Shown piece after piece: positions 49,066 through 58,755 of a DNA stretch of 64,000 nucleotides (position 1 is its first letter; each line of letters starts with the position of its first letter). Origin of the DNA: Roseateles aquatilis (GTDB lineage: Bacteria; Pseudomonadota; Gammaproteobacteria; Burkholderiales; Burkholderiaceae_C); contig NZ_NIOF01000009.1 in assembly GCF_002205645.1 (NCBI RefSeq), forward strand, positions 174,678 to 238,677, in the 5' to 3' direction. The notes beneath the pieces were generated by a model. The model did not search any database. It worked only from the letters and a program-made list of their open reading frames with translations, and was not told the origin of the DNA. The translations under genes and the position numbers were made by a program.

Positions 49066-49959
49066 TCAGGCGCCGGCCGACGGCGCGGGCGGGTCCTGCG
49101 GTGGATCGCGTGGCGGCTCGTTGGCGGGCGCGGCCGGGTACACCGGCAGCGGCAGGTCGCGCGGGGCGCCGAACATGAAGCAGTCGATGAACGTGAAGTA
49201 CAGCGAGCAGTAGAACGCCGTCGTCAGGATCATGCCCAGCGGCACCAGCAGATAGGGCAGCAGACCGGCCAGGCCCAGCAGCAGGCCGACCACCGTCAGC
49301 ACCATCGTCGTGCCCAGGGTCAGTCCCACCCAGGCCAGCCCAGACAGCGCGAACGCGCCCTTGTTGCGCCACACGCCCAGCGTGCTCGAGAACAGCGCCT
49401 GCAGCACGCCCTGGCCGCCCCAGTGGATCAGCGCCGGCGCATGCCAGAAGGGGATGGAGATCAGGCCCGTCAGCGCCAGTCGCAGCGCCAGGCCGGAGGT
49501 CAGCGACGGATCGCCCATGGTGGCCTCCATCGCCTTGGTGTCGCCCTTGTTGCTGGCGTTGGCGATCTGCTCCACCGCGCGCACCAGCGCGCCGCCGTCC
49601 AGCCAGTGGGCGATGAACATCACGGCGATCGTCGATGCCGCGTACAGCAGCCCCAGCAGCAGTTGCGCGCGGCGCCGCTCCTTGGTCAACTGCAGCGGCT
49701 GCGCGAAGACCGCGGCCGTCGGCGTATGCGATTGCAGCACCTGGTGCGAGGCCAGCATGAACGCCAGCGACACCAGCGGCAGCGCGCTCAGCACCACCAA
49801 CTGGCCCAGCAGCGGCACCAACTGCAGCACCGACGAGATCAGCAGGAACACCGCGAACAGGCCGATCAGCGCGATCGGCTTGCGCCGCAGCACCTTCAGC
49901 CCGTGGCGGACCCAGAGCAGGCCGTTGCGCGGCGGGACCGTTTGCAGGTGCAGGATCAT
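49066..49959 (-). CDS. Multi-spanning membrane protein (BPSS1780-like)
   Basis: This 297-residue protein has about six hydrophobic segments, beginning with KPIALIGLFAVFLLISSVLQ and LVPLLGQLVVLSALPLVSLA near residues 30-70 and ending with LLPYLLVPLGMILTTAFYCS. A Pro-rich cytosolic C-tail (LPLPVYPAAPANEPPRDPP) follows. It resembles a Burkholderiales membrane family annotated BPSS1780 whose function is unknown. The start at 49959 overlaps the stop codon of thrB by 4 bp (ATGA), so the two are translationally coupled. Confidence 0.75.
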   Translation of the reverse strand: MILHLQTVPPRNGLLWVRHGLKVLRRKPIALIGLFAVFLLISSVLQLVPLLGQLVVLSALPLVSLAFMLASHQVLQSHTPTAAVFAQPLQLTKERRRAQLLLGLLYAASTIAVMFIAHWLDGGALVRAVEQIANASNKGDTKAMEATMGDPSLTSGLALRLALTGLISIPFWHAPALIHWGGQGVLQALFSSTLGVWRNKGAFALSGLAWVGLTLGTTMVLTVVGLLLGLAGLLPYLLVPLGMILTTAFYCSLYFTFIDCFMFGAPRDLPLPVYPAAPANEPPRDPPQDPPAPSAGA

Positions 49960-50927
49960 GGCAAGGACTCCAGCGCATGCCACGGATTGGCGATGCGCTC
50001 GCGCAGGACGCGCTCGAAATGGGTGGGATCGTGGGGTTTGAGCAGGCTGGCCTCGCGCGGCAGATGGAAGTCCCACAGGCGCGAGATCCAGAAGCGCAGC
50101 GCGGCGGCGCGCAGCAGGCCGGGCAGCAGGCGGTGCTCGGCGCCGGTCATCGGACGGATCGATTCATAGGCCTTCACGAACGCGGCGGCGCGTTGCTCGT
50201 CCAGGCGGCCGCTGTCGAGGTCGATGCACCAGTCGTTCAGGCAGACGCAGAGGTCGAACAGGAAGCTGTCGACACCGGCGAAGTAGAAGTCGAAGAAGCC
50301 GCTCAGCCGCTCGCGGCCGGGCAGCCCCTCGAACATGACGTTGTCGCGGAACAGGTCGGCATGGATCGGGCCGCGCGGCAACTGCGCCGCGCCGGGCGCC
50401 AGCTGTTCCTGGAAGGCGAGCTCGGCGCTCAGCAGCGCGGCCTGCTCCGGCGCCAGGTGCGGCAGGACGACGGGCACCGTCTCGCGCCACCAGGCCAGGC
50501 CGCGCAGGTTGTCCTGATGCAGAGGGAAGTCCTGACCGGCCAGGTGCATGCGGGCCAGGCCGGCGCCGACCTGCTCGCAGTGGAACTGGTCGGGCGCGAG
50601 TTGATGGCCGCCGCGCAGCTTGTCGACCACGGCCGCCGGCTTGCCCGCCACGCGGTGCAGGATGCGGTCCTGCGCGTCGGGCTGCGGCGCGGGCACCGGC
50701 ACGCCCTGGCGGGCGAGGTGGCGCATCAGCTCCAGGTAGAACGGCAGTTGCTCGAAGCTCAGGCGCTCGAAGATCGTCAGCACGTACTCGCCGCGCGGTG
50801 TGGTGACGAAGTAGTTGGTGTTCTCGATGCCGGCGGAAATGCCCTGGAGCGACTGCAGTTCGCCCAGGTTCAACTGGTCGAGCAAGGCTTGCGCCTGCTC
50901 GGGCGAGACGTCGGTGAAAACGGCCAT
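49956..50927 (-). CDS. thrB: Homoserine kinase, type II (aminoglycoside-phosphotransferase fold)
   Basis: This 323-residue kinase phosphorylates homoserine in threonine biosynthesis. It is the APH-fold ThrB of betaproteobacteria and pseudomonads, not the GHMP-type enzyme. ISAGIENTNYFVTT and GEYVLTIFERL form the nucleotide-binding lobe; the catalytic loop is GPIHADLFRDNVMF and the metal site is SGFFDFYFAGVDSFLFDL. The genomic pairing with polA and a DUF2782 gene is a common betaproteobacterial order. The following membrane-protein gene overlaps its stop codon. Confidence 0.94.
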   Translation of the reverse strand: MAVFTDVSPEQAQALLDQLNLGELQSLQGISAGIENTNYFVTTPRGEYVLTIFERLSFEQLPFYLELMRHLARQGVPVPAPQPDAQDRILHRVAGKPAAVVDKLRGGHQLAPDQFHCEQVGAGLARMHLAGQDFPLHQDNLRGLAWWRETVPVVLPHLAPEQAALLSAELAFQEQLAPGAAQLPRGPIHADLFRDNVMFEGLPGRERLSGFFDFYFAGVDSFLFDLCVCLNDWCIDLDSGRLDEQRAAAFVKAYESIRPMTGAEHRLLPGLLRAAALRFWISRLWDFHLPREASLLKPHDPTHFERVLRERIANPWHALESLP

Positions 50928-50974
50928 GAAGAAATGGAGATCCGGCTGACGGACGGCGCGCGCGGCGCGGTCGT

Positions 50975-51370
50975 TCAGAAGTTCAACAGGCGCCAGACGC
51001 GCTGACCGGCGCTGCCGCGGTCGGCACCCTGGCGGGTGGGGATGTCGCGACCGGTGTCGCCGAGCAGGATCTCGTACTCGGGCGCCTTGCTGTCCTTGTT
51101 CTTGACCACGACCTTTTGGGTCAGGCCACGCACCCGGGTCTCCTCGATGCGGACCTTGTCATCCTCCTGCACGATGTGCTCGACCTTCACGTCGGGCACG
51201 TCGCGGAATTGCGCGGGCGGCTCGGCGGGGGCCTTCGCGGGCGCGGGGGCGGCCGGTGCGTCGGCGGCATGCGCCGGCGCGGTGACCGATAGCGCGGACA
51301 GCGCGATCAGCGCCAGGCCGAGCGCGGTCCAGGAGTGACGAGCCAAGGGGGCGAGGCGGGTGGCTTTCAT
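50975..51370 (-). CDS. DUF2782 exported protein
   Basis: This 131-residue protein has a signal peptide ending near THE motif APAHA-AD (residues 30-36), then an Ala/Pro/Lys linker and a small C-terminal domain VEHIVQEDDKVRIEETRVRG followed by IPTRQGADRGSAGQRVWRLL. The family is periplasmic and of unknown function, and is typically encoded between thrB and polA, as here. It lies 47 bp upstream of thrB on the same strand and is divergent from polA with about 110 bp between the start codons. Confidence 0.85.
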   Translation of the reverse strand: MKATRLAPLARHSWTALGLALIALSALSVTAPAHAADAPAAPAPAKAPAEPPAQFRDVPDVKVEHIVQEDDKVRIEETRVRGLTQKVVVKNKDSKAPEYEILLGDTGRDIPTRQGADRGSAGQRVWRLLNF

Positions 51371-51481
51371 GGTGGGGCGATTCTATGCCCGCGTGCGGGA
51401 TTTCCCTCGCCCCAGGCCCCGGGGCGCACAGGGGCGTCGCTGCTGACAAGCGATGCGGCGCGCCTTTGCAACAATGCGGGG

Positions 51482-54259
51482 ATGAGCAAACCCCTGATGC
51501 TGCTGGTCGACGGTTCCAGCTACCTCTATCGCGCCTATCACGCGCTGCCGGATCTGCGCGGCCCGAACGGCCAGCCCACCGGCGCCCTCCACGGCATGGT
51601 GGCGATGCTGAAGAAGCTGCGCGACGACTGCGGCGCCGAGCACGCCGCCTGCGTCTTCGACGCCTCCGGCCCGACCTTCCGCGACGAGTGGTACCCCGAG
51701 TACAAGGCCCAGCGCGCGCCGATGCCCGACGCGCTGCGCGAGCAGATCGACCCGATCCACGAGGTGGTCAAGCTGCTGGGCTGGCCGGTGCTGACGGTGC
51801 CCGGTGTCGAGGCCGACGACTGCATCGGCACGCTGGCCCGCGTGGCGGCCCAGGCGGGGCACCAGGTGCTGATCTCGACCGGCGACAAGGACCTGGCGCA
51901 ACTGGTCACGCCGGATGTGCACCTGATCAACACGATGACCAACGAGAAGCTGGACGAGGCCGGTGTGGTGGCCAAGTTCGGCGTGCCGCCGGACCGGATC
52001 ATCGACTACCTGACCCTGATGGGCGACACCGTGGACAACGTGCCCGGCGTCGAGAAGGTCGGCCCCAAGACCGCCGCCAAATGGATCGCCGAGCATGGCT
52101 CGCTGGACGGCGTGATCGCCAACGCGGCCTCGATCAAGGGCGTGGCCGGCGAGAACCTGCGCAAGGCGCTGGACTGGCTGCCGATGGGCCGCAAGCTGGT
52201 GACCGTCAAGGTCGACTGCGACCTGTGCACGCACGTGGCCGGCTGGCCGGCGCTGGAGGCGCTGGCCTTCAACCCGGTCGACGAGGCCGGCCTGCTGGAC
52301 TTCTACGCCCGCCACGGCTTCAAGACCTGGAAGCGCGATCTGGAAGGCAAGCTGGGCGGCGCCGCGCCCAAGCACGCGGCGCCGGAAGCGGACCTGGGCG
52401 GCGACCGGCCGCAGGACCCCTACGCGAGCCTGCCGACGCCGGAAGTCCCGCTCGACAAGCAGTACGAGACCATCGTCGACATGTCCCGGCTGGACGCCTG
52501 GGTCGAGCGCCTGAACGCCGCCGAGCTGGCCGCCTTCGACACCGAGACGGACTCGCTCGACGCGATGAAGGCCCGCATCGTCGGCATCAGCTTCAGCGTC
52601 GAGCCGGGCAAGGCGGCCTACATCCCGCTGCGCCACGACGGCCCGGACGCACCCGAGCAACTGCCGATGGACGAGGTGCTGGCCCGGCTCAAGCCGTGGC
52701 TGGAAGACCCGCTGAAGAAGAAGGTCGCGCAGAACGTCAAGTACGACACCCACGTGCTGCTCAACCACGGCATCGCGGTGCAGGGCACCGCCTACGACAC
52801 GATGCTGGAAAGCTACGTGCTGGAGGCGCATCGCGGCCACGGCCTGGAGGCGCTGGCCGACCGCGTGCTGGGCCGCAAGGGCCTGAGCTACGAGGACCTG
52901 TGCGGCAAGGGCGCGCACCAGATCCCGTTCGCGCAGGTCGAGGTGGCCAAGGCGTCGGAGTACTCCTGCGAGGACTCCGAGATGTGCCTGCACGTGCACC
53001 AGATCCTGATGCCGCGCCTGGAGGCCGACGCGGGCCTGAAGTTCATCTACGAGCAGATCGAGATGCCGGTGTCGGCGCTGCTGGCGCGCATCGAGCGCAA
53101 CGGCGTGCTGATCGAGGCGTCCCGGCTGCAGGCGCAGAGCGCCGACCTCGGCCAGCGGATGGTCGCGGCGGAGCAGGCGGCCTACGAGATCGCGGGGCAG
53201 CCGTTCAACATCGGCTCGCCCAAGCAGATCGGCGAGATCCTCTTCAACCGCCTCGGCCTGCCGGTGGTCAAGCGCACCGCCACCGGCGCGCCGTCCACCG
53301 ACGAGGAAGTGCTGGAGAAGCTGTCCGCGGACTTCCCACTGCCGGCCAAGATCCTCGAGTACCGCGCGCTGTCCAAGCTCAAGAGCACCTACACCGACAA
53401 GCTGCCGCTGATGGTCAACGCCGAGACGGGCCGGGTGCACACGACCTACTCGCAGGCGGTGGCGGTGACGGGCCGGCTGTCGAGCAACGAGCCCAACCTG
53501 CAGAACATCCCCATTCGCACGGCCGACGGCCGCCGCGTGCGCGAGGCCTTCGTCGCGCCGGCCGGGCACTGCATCGTCTCGGCGGACTACTCGCAGATCG
53601 AGTTGCGCATCATGGCCCACATGAGCGAGGACCCGGGCCTGCTGCGCGCCTTCCAGGAAGGCCAGGACGTGCACCGGGCCACCGCCGCCGAGGTCTTCGG
53701 CGCGGCGCTGGACGCGGTCACGCCCGAGCAGCGTCGGTACGCCAAGACGATCAACTTCGGGCTGATCTACGGCATGGGCGCGTTCGGGCTGGCGCAGTCG
53801 CTGGGCATCGAGCAGAAGGCGGCGAAGGACTACATCGACCGCTACTTCACCCGCTTCGCCGGCGTGCGTCGCTACATGGACGAGACCAAGCAGTTCGCCA
53901 AGGAGAAGGGCTACGTCGAGACCGTCTTCGGCCGCCGGCTGTGGCTGCCGGAGATCAACTCGGGCAACGGCCCGCGGCGCAGCGGCGCCGAGCGCCAGGC
54001 CATCAACGCGCCGATGCAGGGCACGGCCGCCGACCTGATCAAGCTGGCGATGATCGCGGTCCAGCAGGCGCTGGACGAGCAGGGCAAGAAGACCAGGATC
54101 GTCATGCAGGTGCACGACGAACTGGTCTTCGAGGTGCCGGATGGCGAGCTGGACTGGATCAAGTCGGAGATCCCCACCCTGATGGCCGGCGTGGCCGCGC
54201 TGAAGGTGCCGCTGCTGGCGGAAGTCGGCGTCGGGGCCAATTGGGACGAGGCGCACTGA
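51482..54259 (+). CDS. polA: DNA polymerase I
   Basis: Pol I replaces RNA primers and fills repair gaps. The 925-residue protein has the 5'-3' nuclease domain (about 1-290: LLVDGSSYLYRAYHALPDLR, GVEADDCIGTLA, STGDKDLAQL). The 3'-5' proofreading domain follows (about 330-520) with its active-site motif AAFDTETDSLD, so proofreading looks intact. The polymerase domain (about 560-925) has VSADYSQIELRIMAHMS, RYAKTINFGLIYGMGAFGLA and VMQVHDELVFEVP. The ATG at 51482 gives the family N-terminus; upstream in-frame sequence is non-coding. Confidence 0.97.
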   Translation: MSKPLMLLVDGSSYLYRAYHALPDLRGPNGQPTGALHGMVAMLKKLRDDCGAEHAACVFDASGPTFRDEWYPEYKAQRAPMPDALREQIDPIHEVVKLLGWPVLTVPGVEADDCIGTLARVAAQAGHQVLISTGDKDLAQLVTPDVHLINTMTNEKLDEAGVVAKFGVPPDRIIDYLTLMGDTVDNVPGVEKVGPKTAAKWIAEHGSLDGVIANAASIKGVAGENLRKALDWLPMGRKLVTVKVDCDLCTHVAGWPALEALAFNPVDEAGLLDFYARHGFKTWKRDLEGKLGGAAPKHAAPEADLGGDRPQDPYASLPTPEVPLDKQYETIVDMSRLDAWVERLNAAELAAFDTETDSLDAMKARIVGISFSVEPGKAAYIPLRHDGPDAPEQLPMDEVLARLKPWLEDPLKKKVAQNVKYDTHVLLNHGIAVQGTAYDTMLESYVLEAHRGHGLEALADRVLGRKGLSYEDLCGKGAHQIPFAQVEVAKASEYSCEDSEMCLHVHQILMPRLEADAGLKFIYEQIEMPVSALLARIERNGVLIEASRLQAQSADLGQRMVAAEQAAYEIAGQPFNIGSPKQIGEILFNRLGLPVVKRTATGAPSTDEEVLEKLSADFPLPAKILEYRALSKLKSTYTDKLPLMVNAETGRVHTTYSQAVAVTGRLSSNEPNLQNIPIRTADGRRVREAFVAPAGHCIVSADYSQIELRIMAHMSEDPGLLRAFQEGQDVHRATAAEVFGAALDAVTPEQRRYAKTINFGLIYGMGAFGLAQSLGIEQKAAKDYIDRYFTRFAGVRRYMDETKQFAKEKGYVETVFGRRLWLPEINSGNGPRRSGAERQAINAPMQGTAADLIKLAMIAVQQALDEQGKKTRIVMQVHDELVFEVPDGELDWIKSEIPTLMAGVAALKVPLLAEVGVGANWDEAH

Positions 54260-54326
54260 CGGCTTCAGGTCGCTTCAGGTCGGACCCGGCCGCTCCCTCG
54301 ATGGGAGCGGTTAGCATCCTCCCCCT

Positions 54327-55586
54327 ATGAATTGGCCTTATGAGTTGCAAGTCGGCTGGCGTTACACGCGAGCCGGGCGCGGAGGGCGTCGCAACCGTTT
54401 CATCTCCTTCATTTCCGGCGTGTCCATGCTCGGCATCGCGCTGGGCGTCGCCGCGCTGATCATCGTGTTGTCGGTGATGAACGGCTTCCAGAAGGAGGTG
54501 CGGGACCGGATGCTGTCGGTGATCGCGCACGTGGAGCTGCTCAACGCCACCGGCGAGGGCCTGCCGGACTGGCGCACCGTCGCCGCGCAGGCGAAGGAGA
54601 ACGCCCAGGTGGCGGGCGCCGCGCCGTTCGTGTCGTCGCAGGCCCTGATCGCGCGCGGCCAGGACATGCGGGGCGCGGTGGTGCGCGGCATCGATCCGGC
54701 GCTGGAGCCGGCGGTCACCCCGATCGCGGCGCAGCTGGCCAAGGAAGGGCTGCTGCAACGCCTGCAGCCGGGCCAATGGAACATGATCCTGGGCGTGGAG
54801 CTGGCGCGCCAGCTCGGGGTCCAGAAGGGCGACAAGATCACGCTGGTCGCGCCCGCCGGGCAGGTCACGCCGCTGGGCGTGCTGCCGACGCTCAAGCAGT
54901 TCAACCTGGTCGGCGTCTTCGAGGCCGGGCATTACGAGTACGACAGCGGCCTGGCGATGATCCATGTCGACGACGCCGCCAAGCTGTTCCGCACCGGCAC
55001 GCCCAGCGGCGTGCAACTGAAGCTGCACGATGTGCAGTTGGCCCGCGAGGTCGGCGCCGAGCTGCAACGCACGCTGGGCCCCGGCATCTACGTCCGCGAC
55101 TGGACCCGCACCAACGCCAACTGGTACGACGCGGTGCAGGTCGAGAAACGCATGATGGGCATCATCCTGACGCTGATCGTGGCCGTCGCCGCGTTCAACC
55201 TGGTGTCGACGCTGGTGATGACCGTCACCGACAAGCAGGCCGACATCGCCATCCTGCGCACCCTGGGCGCCAGCCCGCGCTCGATCATGGGCGTGTTCAT
55301 GATCCAGGGCGCGCTGGCCGGCGTGATGGGCACCTTCGGCGGCCTGGGGCTGGGCCTGCTGATCGCGCACAACCTCGATGTCATCGTGCCCTTCATCGAA
55401 CGGCTGCTGCACACCACCTTCCTGCCGGCCAGCATCTACGTCATCAGCCACATGCCCAGCGACCCGCAGTGGGCCGACATCGTGCCGATCACCGTGACCT
55501 CCCTGATCCTGGCGTTCGTCGCGACGCTGTATCCGAGCTGGCGCGCCAGCCGCGTCCAACCGGCGGAGGCGCTGCGTTATGAATGA
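54327..55586 (+). CDS. lolC: Lipoprotein-releasing ABC transporter permease LolC/E
   Basis: This 419-residue inner-membrane protein has a helix near 25-50 ([20 protein letters not shown]), a large periplasmic domain and three more helices in the last 150 residues ([20 protein letters not shown] and on). With LolD it extracts outer-membrane lipoproteins and hands them to LolA. The motif [20 protein letters not shown] and the [20 protein letters not shown] coupling helix region are diagnostic. No second permease gene is adjacent, so a single LolC/E-type protein probably forms a homodimer with two LolD. Confidence 0.95.
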   Translation: MNWPYELQVGWRYTRAGRGGRRNRFISFISGVSMLGIALGVAALIIVLSVMNGFQKEVRDRMLSVIAHVELLNATGEGLPDWRTVAAQAKENAQVAGAAPFVSSQALIARGQDMRGAVVRGIDPALEPAVTPIAAQLAKEGLLQRLQPGQWNMILGVELARQLGVQKGDKITLVAPAGQVTPLGVLPTLKQFNLVGVFEAGHYEYDSGLAMIHVDDAAKLFRTGTPSGVQLKLHDVQLAREVGAELQRTLGPGIYVRDWTRTNANWYDAVQVEKRMMGIILTLIVAVAAFNLVSTLVMTVTDKQADIAILRTLGASPRSIMGVFMIQGALAGVMGTFGGLGLGLLIAHNLDVIVPFIERLLHTTFLPASIYVISHMPSDPQWADIVPITVTSLILAFVATLYPSWRASRVQPAEALRYE

Positions 55587-56328
55587 GGCACAGGCGAACG
55601 GGGAGTACACGCTCGAAGGGCTGGCCGCGATGGCCGAGGCGACCACTGGTCGCGTCGTGCTGCAGGGGCTGGGCCTGGGCAAGCGCTTCGTCGAGGGGCC
55701 CCTGGACGTGCAGGTCTTCCAGCGGCTGGACATCACCGTCAAGGCGGGCGAGACGCTGGCCGTGCTGGGCGCGTCGGGCTCCGGCAAGAGCACGCTGCTG
55801 CACATCCTGGGTGGGCTGGACAAGCCGTCCGCGGGGCGCGTCGAGCTGATGGGCCGAGACTTGTCCTCGCTCGGCGAGAAGGCCCGCGGCGACTGGCGCA
55901 ACCAGCACCTGGGCTTCATCTACCAGTTCCACCACCTGCTGCCGGAGTTCAGCGCGCTGGACAACGTCGCGATGCCGCTGCGCATCCGCCGCATGCCGCA
56001 GGAGCAGGCCCGCGAGCAGGCCGCCGCGGTGCTGACGCGCGTCGGCCTGGGCGCCCGCGTGCAGCACCGGCCGGGCGAGCTGTCCGGCGGCGAGCGCCAA
56101 CGCGTGGCCATCGCCCGCGCGCTGGTGACGCGCCCGGCCTGCGTGCTGGCCGACGAGCCGACCGGCAATCTGGACCGCTCCACCGCCGCCACCGTTTTCG
56201 ACCTGATGCTGGAAATGGCGCGCGAGCAGGGCACCGCCTTCGTCATGGTCACGCACGACCAGGACCTGGCCAGGCGCTGCGAGCAGCAACGCCGGCTGGT
56301 CGCCGGCGCGCTGCAGCCGCTGGCCTGA
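55579..56328 (+). CDS. lolD: Lipoprotein-releasing ABC transporter ATPase
   Basis: This 249-residue ABC ATPase powers the Lol permease. Walker A is GASGSGKS (64-71), the Q-loop Gln116 is in [20 protein letters not shown] (the LolD-specific pattern), the signature [15 protein letters not shown] begins at 168 and Walker [13 protein letters not shown] at 188. The first 25 residues are a short extension compared with E. coli LolD. The start overlaps the end of lolC by 8 bp, so the two are translationally coupled. Confidence 0.96.
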   Translation: MNEAQANGEYTLEGLAAMAEATTGRVVLQGLGLGKRFVEGPLDVQVFQRLDITVKAGETLAVLGASGSGKSTLLHILGGLDKPSAGRVELMGRDLSSLGEKARGDWRNQHLGFIYQFHHLLPEFSALDNVAMPLRIRRMPQEQAREQAAAVLTRVGLGARVQHRPGELSGGERQRVAIARALVTRPACVLADEPTGNLDRSTAATVFDLMLEMAREQGTAFVMVTHDQDLARRCEQQRRLVAGALQPLA

Positions 56329-56440
56329 GCCCCGCGGCGGCGGCCGAGGCTGGGTTGCCCGATCGCGAGGCGTGAGGCCCGCCGCCGCCCCTGGGCCAGG
56401 GGCGGCCGCCACCGGTCGCTGCATTAGGATGCGAGCCATC

Positions 56441-57331
56441 ATGAGCGCCTCGACCCAGTCCCCGGAATCCGCGTCCACCCGCTTCATCCTGAAGCTCAGT
56501 TGCCCCGATCAGGCCGGCATCGTGCACGCGGTGACCGGCATCCTGCTGGAGCAGGGCGCCAACATCCTGACCTCGGCCCAGCACGGCGACGCCGACCATC
56601 GCCGCTTCTTCATGCGCATCGAGTTCGAATGCGCCGAGGCCCGCACGGCGACTTCGCTGAGGGCGGCCTTCGCGCCGCTGTCGGAGCGCCTGGCGATGGA
56701 CTGGGAACTGGTCGACGCCGCGCGCAAGACGCGCGTGCTGCTGCTGGTCTCCAAGCTCGGCCACTGCCTGAACGACCTGCTGTTCCGCGTCCAGACCGGG
56801 CACCTCGCGATCGAGATCCCGGCCATCGTCTCCAACCACCGCGACTTCTATCAGCTGGCCGCGTCCCACGACATTCCGTTCCACCACCTGCCGCTGCTGC
56901 AGGCGAGCGAGGACCAGAAGCAGGCGCAGGAGCGCAAGCTGCGCGAGCTGATCGAGGAACAGCGCATCGACCTGGTCGTGCTGGCGCGCTACATGCAGAT
57001 CCTGTCGCCGGAGATGTGCCGCTTCCTGGAAGGCCGCGCGATCAACATCCATCACAGCTTCCTGCCCAGCTTCAAGGGCGCGCGCCCGTACCACCAGGCC
57101 CATGAGCGCGGCGTGAAGCTGATCGGCGCCACCGCCCATTACGTGACGTCCGACCTCGACGAAGGTCCGATCATCGAGCAGGACGTGGCCCGCATCGATC
57201 ACAGCATGACGCCCGACCAGCTCGTGGCCATCGGCCGCGACGTCGAATGCGTGACGCTGGCCCGCGCGATCCAGTGGCACGCCGAGCACCGCGTGCTGCT
57301 CAACGGACATCGCACGGTCGTCTTCCGCTGA
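56441..57331 (+). CDS. purU: Formyltetrahydrofolate deformylase
   Basis: PurU hydrolyses 10-formyl-tetrahydrofolate to formate and THF, supplying formate for PurT and balancing the one-carbon pool. The 296-residue protein has an N-terminal ACT domain (FILKLSCPDQAGIVHAVTGI) and a C-terminal formyltransferase domain with LVVLARYMQILSPEM, the catalytic INIHHSFLPSFKGARPYHQA and TSDLDEGPIIEQDV. A -10-like TAGGAT lies about 15 bp upstream of the start. In-frame upstream sequence to 56372 is not family-like. Confidence 0.95.
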   Translation: MSASTQSPESASTRFILKLSCPDQAGIVHAVTGILLEQGANILTSAQHGDADHRRFFMRIEFECAEARTATSLRAAFAPLSERLAMDWELVDAARKTRVLLLVSKLGHCLNDLLFRVQTGHLAIEIPAIVSNHRDFYQLAASHDIPFHHLPLLQASEDQKQAQERKLRELIEEQRIDLVVLARYMQILSPEMCRFLEGRAINIHHSFLPSFKGARPYHQAHERGVKLIGATAHYVTSDLDEGPIIEQDVARIDHSMTPDQLVAIGRDVECVTLARAIQWHAEHRVLLNGHRTVVFR

Positions 57332-57346
57332 GGGCGGGCGCGCTTG

Positions 57347-58171
57347 ATGTGGACCGACACGCACTGCCACCTGGACGCGTCGGAGTTCGACGCCGACCGT
57401 GACGCGGTCGTGGCCCGCGCGCGCGCGGCGGGTGTGTCGCAGATCGTCATTCCGGCGGTCGTGGCGGGGAACTTCGAGCGGGTGCGGATGCTCGCCCACG
57501 AGCACGGCTTCAGCTACGCGCTGGGCATCCATCCGCTCTACGTGATGCAGGCGCGCGAGGACGACCTCGCGCTGCTGGACCGCCAACTGGCCGAGCATCG
57601 CGACGACCCGCGGCTCGTCGGCATCGGCGAGATCGGCCTGGACTTCTTCGTCGAGGGGCTGGACGCGGCGACGCAGCAGCACTTCTACCTGGAACAGCTC
57701 AAGCTCGCGAAGCGTCACGCGCTGCCGGTGATCCTGCACGTGCGGCGCAGCGCCGACCAGTTGCTCGGCGGCCTGCGTCGCATCGGCCTGACGACCGGCG
57801 GCATCGGCCACGCCTTCAACGGCAGCCGGCAGCAGGCGGATGCGTTCCTGGCGTTGGGCTTCAAGCTGGGTTTCGGCGGCACGGTGACCTTCGACCGCTC
57901 GCTGCAGATCCGGCGGCTGGCCGCGGAACTGCCGGATGACGCGCTCGTCGTCGAGACCGATGCGCCGGACATTCCGCCGCATTGGCTGTACCGCACCGCC
58001 GAGCAGCGCGCGGCCGGCGCCACCTCGCGCAACGAGCCCGGCGAGCTGCCGCGCATCGGCGCCTGTCTGGCCGAGTTGCGTGGCTGGACGCCGGAACGGG
58101 CCGCCGAGGTCACGCGGCGCAACGCGCGGGTGGCGTTGCCGCGGCTGGCGGCGCTGGACGCCGCGAGCTGA
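57347..58171 (+). CDS. TatD-family metal-dependent DNase
   Basis: This 274-residue TIM-barrel amidohydrolase begins MWTDTHCHLDASEFDADRDA (metal-binding THCHLD) and has GIGEIGLDFFVEGLDA (catalytic Glu), ILHVRRSADQLL, GIGHAFNGSRQQADAFLALG and the last metal site VETDAPDIPPHWL. TatD-type enzymes act as 3'-5' nucleases; YcfH- and YjjV-type paralogues are not easily separated by eye. Start is at ATG 57347, 15 bp after purU, so it is probably in the same transcript. Confidence 0.9.
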   Translation: MWTDTHCHLDASEFDADRDAVVARARAAGVSQIVIPAVVAGNFERVRMLAHEHGFSYALGIHPLYVMQAREDDLALLDRQLAEHRDDPRLVGIGEIGLDFFVEGLDAATQQHFYLEQLKLAKRHALPVILHVRRSADQLLGGLRRIGLTTGGIGHAFNGSRQQADAFLALGFKLGFGGTVTFDRSLQIRRLAAELPDDALVVETDAPDIPPHWLYRTAEQRAAGATSRNEPGELPRIGACLAELRGWTPERAAEVTRRNARVALPRLAALDAAS

Positions 58172-58186
58172 CACGCGGGACGACCC

Positions 58187-58708
58187 ATGAATGACCGCAG
58201 CGCCGTGGACGATGCCGACGCGCCCCGCTGGCAAGGCCTGGCCCCGGTGCACGCGCCGGACGCGCGGTGGCTGCTGCTGGGCAGCTTCCCGGGCGTCGCG
58301 TCGCTGCGGGCGCAGCAGTATTACGGCCATCCGCGCAACCAGTTCTGGCGCCTGGTCGGTGACGTGCTCGGCATCGATCTGGTGGCGATGGCATATCCGG
58401 AGCGCCTCGCCGCGCTGCGGGCGCACCGCGTCGCCGTCTGGGACGTGATCACCGAGACCGAGCGCGAGGGCAGCCTCGACAGCGCGATCCGCAACCCCTT
58501 CGCCAGCGACCTGGCCAGCCTGCTCGCGCGGATGCCGGCGCTGCGTACGATCGCCTTCAACGGCGGCACCGCGGCGCGCTTCGGGCTGCGCCAGCTCGGG
58601 CCGCTCGCGGCCCGTTACCGCGTGCTGAGCCTGCCGTCGTCCAGCCCCGCCTACACGATGCCCTACGATGACAAGCTGAAGGTCTGGCGGGAGCTCGCCG
58701 GTCCGTGA
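58187..58708 (+). CDS. Hypoxanthine-DNA glycosylase (UDG family 6)
   Basis: This 173-residue member of the uracil-DNA-glycosylase superfamily removes deoxyinosine. The active-site block LLLGSFPGVASLRAQQYYGH followed by PRNQFWRLV resembles the family 6 HDG motif, and the C-terminal loop LPSSSPAYTM is the minor-groove/intercalation motif of this family. The middle has VAVWDVITETEREGSLDSAI. It starts 15 bp after the TatD-type gene. The stop codon TGA overlaps a GTG of the next gene. Confidence 0.88.
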   Translation: MNDRSAVDDADAPRWQGLAPVHAPDARWLLLGSFPGVASLRAQQYYGHPRNQFWRLVGDVLGIDLVAMAYPERLAALRAHRVAVWDVITETEREGSLDSAIRNPFASDLASLLARMPALRTIAFNGGTAARFGLRQLGPLAARYRVLSLPSSSPAYTMPYDDKLKVWRELAGP

Positions 58709-58755
58709 GGCGACAACAGCCGGGCCGCGTCGGCCCCGGCGCGGGGAACGACACA